DNA from: Chloroflexota bacterium
Lineage (GTDB): Bacteria; Chloroflexota; Anaerolineae; 4572-78
Assembly (NCBI GenBank): GCA_024278725.1
Contig: JAJRSQ010000101.1
Coordinates: 1-5,215, forward strand
Reading direction: 5' to 3'
DNA: 5,215 nucleotides
Positions 1 through 5,215 of this stretch are shown here, piece after piece. The position numbers and the translations under genes were made by a program. The notes below the pieces were generated by a model. It saw only the letters and a program-made list of their open reading frames with translations, was not told the origin of the DNA and searched no databases. Within the stretch, counting starts at the first letter, position 1; each line of letters opens with the position of its first letter.

Positions 1-101
1 CCCCCTTCCCGATTATTGTGCCGACACCGACACCCGAACCCATCATCGTGCCCACCCTGAACCCCATCATCATCCCCACCATCGTCATTCCGGGACTTTA
101 A
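1..101 (+). CDS. C-terminal end of a Pro/Thr/Ile-rich protein (partial, 5' end outside window)
   Basis: Reading from base 3, the frame is open for 32 codons and ends at TAA (99-101). The visible tail consists almost entirely of Pro, Thr, Ile and Val, with a loose repeat built on PIIVPT: the motif appears twice, then as PIIIPT, and the chain ends IVIPGL. Such low-complexity Pro/Thr tails are typical of stalks or linkers in secreted or cell-surface proteins, so an extracellular location is inferred. No catalytic or folded domain is visible, and the function cannot be named. The stop lies 12 bases before a strong hairpin terminator, which supports this being a true gene end rather than a chance frame. 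The gene is convergent with mfd. A second Pro/Thr-rich protein is encoded at the other end of the window on the opposite strand. Another frame is also open here but runs through the terminator, so it is less likely. Confidence 0.65.
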   Translation, partial: PFPIIVPTPTPEPIIVPTLNPIIIPTIVIPGL

Positions 102-113
102 GCCCCGCCCAAC

Positions 114-145
114 AAAAAACCCGACGGCGACCGTCGGGTTTTTTT
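114..145. terminator. Bidirectional Rho-independent terminator between convergent genes
   Basis: A perfect 8-bp GC-rich stem, CCCGACGG (120-127) and CCGTCGGG (131-138), closes a 3-base CGA loop. Six A (114-119) precede it and seven T (139-145) follow it. Read on either strand, the RNA is a stable hairpin followed by a U-run, so it can end both the plus-strand gene stopping at 101 and mfd, whose stop codon is at 148-150. The hairpin arrangement is seen directly; termination activity is inferred. Confidence 0.93.
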
Positions 146-147
146 CG

Positions 148-3100
148 TTATCCGGGGTCGTTGACCACCCGCCCCAGTTGCAGCAGCACATTTTCCAGCT
201 CCGCCTGCCAGCGTTCCGGTTCGCCGCGCAAAGGCATCACAATTTGCCGCCGTTCCACCCGCGCCACCATACCGAGCCGCTTGCCCAAAATCCGGCGGTC
301 AATATCCTCCAGCGTATCCGCGCGGATGATGATATTCCCGTTTTCCGTCGCCAGCGATTTCACCCCCGCCGCGCGGCTCAAAATTTTCAGCCGAATTTGG
401 TTCAGCAAATTAATCACCGGTTCCGGCAACTGCCCGAAACGGTCTTCCAATTCCTGCCCCATCGCCTCAATTTCTTCCATCGTATTCAAATTTCCCATGC
501 GACGGTACAACTTCAGACGCAAATGTTCTTCGGTCAGATAATCTTCCGGCAAATAGACCGGCAGGGGGAGGTTAATTTGCACTTCTTCTTCCAACGGCAT
601 CAGATATGTGGCGTCGAAGCGCTCGGTGATGCCCTCATGCGCCTCGCCCTGAAGCGCCTGCACCGCCTGCGCCAACAGCCGCACATACAAATCGAAGCCG
701 ACGGCGGCGATGTGTCCGTGCTGGCGCGCGCCGAGCATGTCGCCCGCGCCGCGAATCTCCAAATCGCGCATGGCAATTTTGAAGCCCGCCCCCAGTTCGC
801 TGGCTTCTTGAATGGCTTCCAGCCGTTTGCGGGCAATCTCCGGCAGTTTGAAGTTTTCGGGAACCAGCAAATAGGCGTAGCTCTGCACGGCGGCGCGCCC
901 CACCCGCCCGCGCAGTTGATACAATTGCGCCAGCCCGAAACGGTCGGCGCGGTTGATGATGATGGTGTTCACGTTGGGAATGTCCAGCCCGCTTTCGATG
1001 ATGGTGGTGCTGACCAGCACGTCAAATTCCCCGTCGGCGAAATCGAGCATCACTTTTTCCAGCTTCCGCTCCGACATCTGCCCGTGCCCGATGACCACCC
1101 GCGCTTCCGGCACAATTTTGCGGATGTGCTGCGCCATCGCATCAATGCCCAGCACCCGATTGTGGACAAAATAGACCTGTCCGCCCCGGTCAATTTCGCG
1201 CAGAATGGCGGTGCGGATGAGGGTGTCATCCGCTTTGGTGACGGTGGTTTTAATGGGCAGGCGTTCTTCCGGCGGCGTTTCAATCACGCTCATATCGCGC
1301 ACGCCGGTGATTGCCATGTGCAGGGTGCGGGGAATCGGCGTGGCGGAAAGGGTGAGGGTATCCACATTCACCCGCATTTCTTTCAACCGCTCTTTGTGCG
1401 CCACCCCGAATCGCTGCTCTTCATCCACCACCAGCAGCCCCAGATTTTTGAAGGCGACATCTTTTTGCAGCAGCCGGTGCGTGCCGATGACGATGTCCAC
1501 CCTGCCGGTTGCCAGCCCGCGCAGTGTTTCATCAATTTGGCGGCGGGTGCGGAAGCGGGACAACATCGCCACCGTGACCGGATATGCCGCCAGACGGCTG
1601 CGAAACGTGGCGAAATGTTGTTGAGCCAGCACGGTGGTCGGCACCAGAATTGCCACCTGCGTCCCGTCCATCACCGCTTTGAACGCCGCCCGCAGCGCGA
1701 CTTCCGTTTTGCCATAGCCCACATCGCCGCAAATCAGCCGATCCATCGGGCGCGGCGCTTCCATATCGGCTTTCACGTCTGCCAGCGCGCGCAACTGGTC
1801 TTCCGTTTCCACATACGGGAAACTGGCTTCCAGCTCGCGCTGCCATTCGGTATCCGAGCTGAAGGCGCGTCCCGGCGCAACCTTTCGGGCGGCATAAATG
1901 CGCAAAAGCTCGTCGGCAATCTCGGCGACGGCGGTGCGCGCCCGTTTCTTCACCCGCGCCCAATCTGCCGTACCGAGGCGGTTCACCTGCGGCGGCGCAT
2001 CATCCACCCCCACATACCGCGAAAGGCGGTCGGATTGGTGGATGGGGACATAAAGTTTGTCGTTTTGGCTGTAATTTATTTGCAGATATTCGCGCTCAAT
2101 GCCGTCAAAATCAAGTTTGACCAGCCCTTTGAAGACGCCAATCCCGTGTTCGATGTGCACCACATAATCGCCGGGGCGCACATCGGCGAAGAATGTTTCC
2201 GGGGTGATGCCCTTGCGCTGACGGGGGCGACGGCGCGGCTGAGGTTTCCGGTCGCCGAAAATTTCCGCATCGGTGAACAGGGACAGCAGCGGCGCAGAGC
2301 CTTCCCGCACCCGCAACAGCCACCCTTCCAGCACCGAGCGGTTGAAAACGGTGATGCTGCCGGGGGGCGGCGGCACGTCGAGCGCGTCCAGCGGCGGGGC
2401 GATGATATTTTCATCGCGCAGAAAATCGCTCAATCGGGCGGCTTGACGGCTGGTGATGACCACCCGCTCGCCCGCTTTTTTGCGGCGCAGCAGTTCCTGC
2501 ACAGCGGGTTTCACCTGCCCGCCGAAGACGGGGGGCGCGGCGAAAACCCCTTCCACCGACACAGCGGCGGGGTCGGGCAATTCGGCGCGGTCGTTCCAAT
2601 CGTCGAAGCCCAGCGTCAGCGGGGCGCGTTTTTTCAGCGCGACGGCAAGGGTTTGCCACTCAAAATACGGCGCGGGCATATCGGGCGGGAGGGTGTAGCG
2701 CGCCACCATATCGGCTTTGAGTGTTTCCGCCTGTTCCTCCAACTCGGTGATGATGGTTTCCAGCTCGGCGGGATTTTCCACCATCACCAACGTATCATCG
2801 GGCAGATAATCCAGCACCGACGCCGGCGAAGCGTGCATGAGCGTCAGCAGGTTTTCTATCCCCCGAAAACCCGTCCCCGCGGTGAGCATGGTGTGCAATT
2901 CCTGATATTCGTTCTGCGCCACCGGCTGAAGCGCGCGCCGGTCGAGCTTTTCCAGCGCAACGGCGGCGCGCGGGGCATAACCGGGCAACGCCTCGTTGGC
3001 GGGTCCCAGCGTCACCATTTTTAGACGATGTTCAGAGCGTTGGGTGATGGGGTCGAAGGCGCGGATGGCGTCAATTTCATCCCCAAACAAATCGATGCGC

Positions 3101-3696
3101 AGAGGATGGGAACTGTCGGGGGGGAAAATATCCATCAATCCCCCGCGGTGGCTGAACTCGCCCGGCTCTTCCACCACGTCCCGATTTTCATACCCCAGAT
3201 TGAGCCAATCGCGCAGGGTAGCGGTCATATCAATCTGCTGCCCCACCCGATAGGTGCGCATCGCTTCCAGAAAATTGGCGCGGGGCATGGTTTTTTGCAT
3301 CAACGCGCGGGCGCTGGTGACCACCAACGGGGGCGCGGCGGGGTCGGCTTGCGCCAATGCCGCGAATGCCGCCAAACGGCGGGCAATCGTATCGCGGTTC
3401 CACGGGATGCGCTCGTAGGGGAGGACGCCGGGGTCGGGCAGGCGGTAGATTTGCGCGGGGTTTTCCGCCCAAAAGCGGAGCTGGTCGGTGAGGATGCGGG
3501 CGCGGTCGGCGCGCCCGGTGATGAACAGAACGGGCATCCGCAATTGCCGGTGCACCGCGGAAACGAGCGGCAGCCGCCCCGCAACCGGCACGCGCAACGG
3601 CTGGGTGACGGGTGCGCCGTCTGCCAAAGTGTCCATCAACGCGCGGATGTCCGGTATTTGGTTGAAGAGTCGCAATAAAACGGAAAGGTTTACCAT
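148..3696 (-). CDS. mfd: Transcription-repair coupling factor Mfd (ATP-dependent DNA translocase)
   Basis: Mfd binds RNA polymerase stalled at DNA damage, pushes it off by ATP-driven translocation on upstream DNA and recruits UvrA for nucleotide excision repair. The 1182 residues match the family (about 1150 in E. coli). Domains in order: UvrB-like N-terminal module (about 40-235), with R184, R200 and F204 aligning with the UvrA-contact residues R165, R181 and F185 I recall for E. coli; a D3-like region; an Arg/Lys-rich linker (483-496); the CarD-like RNA polymerase interaction domain (about 497-563); and the RecG-like motor. Motor motifs are Walker A GDVGYGKT (657-664), DEEQ (758-761), SATPIPRT (784-791), the STTIIESGLDIPN block (896-908) and QLRGRVGR (927-934). 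The TRG translocation region (about 958-1007) and the C-terminal D7 domain (about 1035-1150) follow. All motifs are intact. The ATG at 3696 lies 27 bases after the pth stop and has no clear Shine-Dalgarno sequence, so coupling to upstream translation is possible. Confidence 0.98.
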   Translation of the reverse strand: MVNLSVLLRLFNQIPDIRALMDTLADGAPVTQPLRVPVAGRLPLVSAVHRQLRMPVLFITGRADRARILTDQLRFWAENPAQIYRLPDPGVLPYERIPWNRDTIARRLAAFAALAQADPAAPPLVVTSARALMQKTMPRANFLEAMRTYRVGQQIDMTATLRDWLNLGYENRDVVEEPGEFSHRGGLMDIFPPDSSHPLRIDLFGDEIDAIRAFDPITQRSEHRLKMVTLGPANEALPGYAPRAAVALEKLDRRALQPVAQNEYQELHTMLTAGTGFRGIENLLTLMHASPASVLDYLPDDTLVMVENPAELETIITELEEQAETLKADMVARYTLPPDMPAPYFEWQTLAVALKKRAPLTLGFDDWNDRAELPDPAAVSVEGVFAAPPVFGGQVKPAVQELLRRKKAGERVVITSRQAARLSDFLRDENIIAPPLDALDVPPPPGSITVFNRSVLEGWLLRVREGSAPLLSLFTDAEIFGDRKPQPRRRPRQRKGITPETFFADVRPGDYVVHIEHGIGVFKGLVKLDFDGIEREYLQINYSQNDKLYVPIHQSDRLSRYVGVDDAPPQVNRLGTADWARVKKRARTAVAEIADELLRIYAARKVAPGRAFSSDTEWQRELEASFPYVETEDQLRALADVKADMEAPRPMDRLICGDVGYGKTEVALRAAFKAVMDGTQVAILVPTTVLAQQHFATFRSRLAAYPVTVAMLSRFRTRRQIDETLRGLATGRVDIVIGTHRLLQKDVAFKNLGLLVVDEEQRFGVAHKERLKEMRVNVDTLTLSATPIPRTLHMAITGVRDMSVIETPPEERLPIKTTVTKADDTLIRTAILREIDRGGQVYFVHNRVLGIDAMAQHIRKIVPEARVVIGHGQMSERKLEKVMLDFADGEFDVLVSTTIIESGLDIPNVNTIIINRADRFGLAQLYQLRGRVGRAAVQSYAYLLVPENFKLPEIARKRLEAIQEASELGAGFKIAMRDLEIRGAGDMLGARQHGHIAAVGFDLYVRLLAQAVQALQGEAHEGITERFDATYLMPLEEEVQINLPLPVYLPEDYLTEEHLRLKLYRRMGNLNTMEEIEAMGQELEDRFGQLPEPVINLLNQIRLKILSRAAGVKSLATENGNIIIRADTLEDIDRRILGKRLGMVARVERRQIVMPLRGEPERWQAELENVLLQLGRVVNDPG

Positions 3697-3720
3697 ATAA
3701 CGTTATCGGCTTTTAGCCGA
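3697..3720. other. Palindrome and small hairpin in the pth-mfd gap
   Basis: The 27-base gap holds a perfect 10-bp palindrome, ATAACGTTAT (3697-3706), abutting the mfd start codon, and an inverted repeat, TCGGCT (3706-3711) and AGCCGA (3715-3720), around a 3-base loop. In the minus-strand RNA the stem can be lengthened by a G-U and a U-A pair. No T-run follows, so it does not look like a terminator. It occupies the place where the mfd ribosome binding site would be. A role in mfd translation or mRNA processing is speculative. Confidence 0.5.
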
Positions 3721-3723
3721 CAG

Positions 3724-4329
3724 CTAATTGAATTTATTCATCGCCATTTCCACCCCTTCGGCGACCACCGTGCGGATGGCATCCACCGCACGCTCATAGG
3801 TGACGGTCATTTCGTCCCATTCGGCGGCGGAGAATTTTTGCAGCACATACGCCTCCACCGGCATTTGCCCCGGCGGGCGTCCGATGCCCACCCGGATGCG
3901 GGGAAAATCGCGCGTGCCGAGCAGGTCGATGATGCTGCGCATCCCTTTGTGCCCCCCTGCCCCGCCGAATTTTCGCAGACGCAGCCGGGCGGTGGGCAGG
4001 TCAAGGTCATCCACAACCACCAGAATGCGTTCCGGCGGAATTTTGTAAAATCGCGCCAACGGCGCCACCGCTTTGCCGCTGAGGTTCATAAACGTTTGCG
4101 GTTTGGCGAGCATCACCGGCACATCGCCGAGCCTGCCGCGCGCCAGCACCGCCTGATGCTTCTGCCCGTCGAAGGTGAAGCCGGCGGCATCCGCCAAGCG
4201 GTCAACAATATGAAACCCGACATTGTGCCGGGTTTGAGCATATTTTTTACCGGGATTGCCCAAACCGACAATCAACCATTCAATCGGCATCGACGGTTGG
4301 GCGCGCCCGAAAAGGGGAATGGGAGTCAT
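3724..4329 (-). CDS. pth: Peptidyl-tRNA hydrolase
   Basis: Pth is a cytoplasmic enzyme that cleaves the ester bond of peptidyl-tRNAs dropped by ribosomes, recycling tRNA; it is essential in most bacteria. From the ATG at 4329 the protein has 201 residues. Family signatures are clear: IVGLGNPG (N25), TRHNVGF with the catalytic His (H35), KPQTFMNLSG (N82), the DDLDLP block with the catalytic Asp (D107), GGAGGHKGMRSI and RVGIGRPPG. Where E. coli has Asn114 (GGHNG), this protein has Lys (K128). The start is uncertain. ATG 4329 has a weak GGAA eight to five bases upstream, supplied by a heptamer repeat. ATG 4290 gives 188 residues and matches the usual family N-terminus (MPIEWLIVGLGNPG) but has no Shine-Dalgarno sequence. 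Farther-upstream in-frame starts would overlap the preceding gene and encode a Cys/Trp-rich, unconserved stretch, so they were rejected. The gene lies 46 bases after the surface-protein gene and 27 before mfd, all in one direction. Confidence 0.96.
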   Translation of the reverse strand: MTPIPLFGRAQPSMPIEWLIVGLGNPGKKYAQTRHNVGFHIVDRLADAAGFTFDGQKHQAVLARGRLGDVPVMLAKPQTFMNLSGKAVAPLARFYKIPPERILVVVDDLDLPTARLRLRKFGGAGGHKGMRSIIDLLGTRDFPRIRVGIGRPPGQMPVEAYVLQKFSAAEWDEMTVTYERAVDAIRTVVAEGVEMAMNKFN

Positions 4330-4332
4330 TTG

Positions 4333-4353
4333 TTCCAAGTTCCAAGTTTCAGA
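4333..4353. repeat. Short heptamer direct repeat upstream of pth
   Basis: Two exact tandem copies of TTCCAAG (4333-4339 and 4340-4346) are followed by a degenerate third unit, TTTCAGA (4347-4353). On the minus strand this reads CTTGGAA twice after TGAAA. It fills about half of the 46-base gap between the surface-protein stop and the pth start, and its last GGAA is the only Shine-Dalgarno-like element for ATG 4329. Similar heptamer-period CTTGGAA/CTTGAAA repeats occur in intergenic DNA of some Chloroflexota, from memory and not checked here. Confidence 0.6.
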
Positions 4354-4375
4354 TTGATTGAGTTCTCTCGCCGGC

Positions 4376-5122
4376 TCACTTTCTCCGATTGCGACGGGGG
4401 CGTTTGGTGCGTTTGGCGAATCCCAGCACCACCAAACGGATAGCCGATAAAAACCCGAACAGCAGGAAAAGCGCCAGCATCCCACCCGCGCCAAGCATAA
4501 ACGCGCTCTTCAGGGGGGAGGTATTCACCCGCACTTTGGGGATGGGCAACCCTTCTCCCGACGGTTTCGGGGTGGGCAGCACCTCCGTCATGGTCAACGG
4601 ACGGGGGGTGGGGGTATCCAGCGGTATCTCAATGACGATGGTCGGGGTGGGCGGCAACGGCGTCGGGGTGACCGTCGGCGTGGGAGATGCGGACGGCGTG
4701 GGGGTTTCGGTGGGGACGGCGTTGGCAATCACCACTCGTTTCACTTCGGTTTCCGTATAGTTGCCATCCAAACGCACCACCCGCAACCGCAAGCTGTAGC
4801 TGCCATCGGGCAGGGTTGTGGTATCCCACTGCGCCAATTCGCCATTGACCACCTGCTGGCGACCCACCTCACCGATGCCAATCCACTGGTCATTCGAGGT
4901 GACCGGCTCAACGGCATACGCCAGTTCATAGCGGTCAAACGCCGGATGCACCGCGCTGCCGGTGATGGTGACCACCCCGCGCACCACGTCGTTATCGGTG
5001 GGGGAGGCGATGATGGCAAGCTCGCCCTGAGCCGGGGGCGCGGCGAAGACACTTGCCGCGGGAATCGCCATCAGTATAAAAAATAGAATGATTATTTTGC
5101 CAATGCTTTTCAATGAATTCAT
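4376..5122 (-). CDS. Secreted, membrane-anchored Ig-like domain protein with Pro/Thr-rich stalk
   Basis: The exact function is unknown; the architecture points to a surface protein of 248 residues. A signal peptide (1-27) has an early Lys pair, a long Ile/Leu/Phe core and a VFA|A cleavage site. A beta-rich Ig-like domain (about 33-134) includes VRGVVTITGSA, the YELAYA strand, QWIGIG and a WDTTTLPDGSYSLRLRVVR block. This pattern resembles Ig-like modules I associate with Chloroflexota surface proteins. A Pro/Thr-rich stalk (about 137-190) follows, then a transmembrane helix (about 208-234) and a strongly basic tail, KRTKRPRRNRRK (237-248). This predicts an outside N-terminus and a cytoplasmic tail. 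The ATG at 5122 was chosen because it begins the signal peptide and follows AAGGGTG at good spacing. ATG 5137 would add only five residues, and ATG 5188 lies inside the promoter. The domain might bind carbohydrate or protein partners, but nothing shows a ligand. It is the promoter-proximal gene before pth and mfd. Confidence 0.88.
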   Translation of the reverse strand: MNSLKSIGKIIILFFILMAIPAASVFAAPPAQGELAIIASPTDNDVVRGVVTITGSAVHPAFDRYELAYAVEPVTSNDQWIGIGEVGRQQVVNGELAQWDTTTLPDGSYSLRLRVVRLDGNYTETEVKRVVIANAVPTETPTPSASPTPTVTPTPLPPTPTIVIEIPLDTPTPRPLTMTEVLPTPKPSGEGLPIPKVRVNTSPLKSAFMLGAGGMLALFLLFGFLSAIRLVVLGFAKRTKRPRRNRRK

Positions 5123-5134
5123 AGAAGCACCCTT
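5123..5134 (-). promoter_or_regulatory. Ribosome binding site for the surface-protein gene
   Basis: On the minus strand AAGGGTG lies five bases before ATG 5122 and partly matches the anti-Shine-Dalgarno complement AAGGAGGTG. It is imperfect, but better placed than anything before ATG 5137, whose nearest purine run (GAGGG) ends 14 bases upstream. This, with the signal peptide, decides the start. Confidence 0.55.
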
Positions 5135-5166
5135 CATATAAAGTAGCTTCGCCCTCAAAGTTTTAT

Positions 5167-5195
5167 AGTGTAGCATAGCTTTTTGCACCTGACAA
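5167..5195 (-). promoter_or_regulatory. Sigma70-type promoter for the surface protein-pth-mfd unit
   Basis: On the minus strand the -35 box TTGTCA (5190-5195, five of six matches to TTGACA) is separated by exactly 17 bases from the -10 box TACACT (5167-5172, four of six matches to TATAAT). The start of transcription would fall near 5160, giving a leader of about 38 bases before ATG 5122. The flanking DNA is noticeably more AT-rich than the genes. It is the only convincing promoter seen for the three minus-strand genes. Confidence 0.75.
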
Positions 5196-5215
5196 GATTG
5201 TTTGAAGCAACTGTC

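Noticed and set aside
178..3024. Very long plus-strand open frame (948 codons) opposite mfd
   Set aside because: It is antisense to an unambiguous mfd with all motifs intact. Its translation is His/Gln/Arg/Phe-rich and low in normal protein character, as expected from the complement of a GC-rich gene with few stops in that phase. No promoter or ribosome binding site was seen for it.
3838..4443. Plus-strand open frame of 201 codons opposite pth
   Set aside because: Antisense shadow of pth; no recognisable motif, and it runs across the pth upstream gap into the neighbouring gene.
4330..4494. Longer pth start at 4494 (256 residues)
   Set aside because: It would overlap the 3' end of the surface-protein gene by over 100 bases, and the extra residues are Cys/Trp-rich and unlike any Pth N-terminus.
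4569..4718. G-rich plus-strand tract that could suggest a G-quadruplex
   Set aside because: G runs come from Pro/Thr codons of the minus-strand gene. I did not find four runs of three or more G with uniformly short loops, so a regulatory G-quadruplex is not supported.
4389..4760. Plus-strand Gly/Val-rich open frame
   Set aside because: It is the complement of the Pro/Thr stalk and Ig-domain codons of the surface protein; its GVGVGV pattern is a by-product of CCC/ACC codons.
5124..5150. Inverted repeat GAAGC...GCTTC around the surface-protein ribosome binding site
   Set aside because: Only five base pairs with a 17-base loop; too weak to claim as a riboswitch or regulatory hairpin.
5123..5188. 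Longer surface-protein start at 5188 (270 residues)
   Set aside because: This ATG falls between the -35 and -10 boxes, upstream of the likely transcript start, and would bury the signal peptide behind 22 residues.

Overview
The window reads as an ordinary chromosomal stretch of a GC-rich bacterium, most likely a member of the Chloroflexota (Anaerolineae-like). This placement is inferred from three things: a secreted Ig-like protein with a Pro/Thr-rich 'TPTP' stalk of a kind I associate with that phylum, a second Pro/Thr-rich protein tail at the left edge, and a short CTTGGAA heptamer repeat in a gene gap. No database search was possible.

Layout from right to left on the minus strand: a well-formed sigma70-type promoter (5167-5195) precedes a 248-residue membrane-anchored surface protein (4376-5122). 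It is followed by pth, peptidyl-tRNA hydrolase (3724-4329, or from 4290), and mfd, the transcription-repair coupling factor (148-3696). The three genes share a direction and are separated by only 46 and 27 bases, with no clear promoter or terminator between them, so they probably form one transcription unit. That unit ends at a symmetric hairpin (114-145) with A and T runs on both sides. On the plus strand, the 3' end of another gene (1-101) runs into the same hairpin from the left, so the hairpin serves convergent genes.

Functionally, Pth recycles peptidyl-tRNA released from stalled or aborted translation, and Mfd removes RNA polymerase stalled at DNA lesions and recruits UvrA for repair. 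Their adjacency recalls the spoVC (pth)-fin-mfd order in Bacillus subtilis. The surface protein has no obvious link to either and may simply share the promoter.

I found no mobile element, CRISPR array, RNA gene or clearly new system. The points worth a second look are the unusual first gene of the operon, a lysine at a normally asparagine position of the Pth active-site region, a repeat that supplies the only candidate ribosome binding site of pth, and a palindrome-plus-hairpin just before an mfd start that lacks a Shine-Dalgarno sequence.
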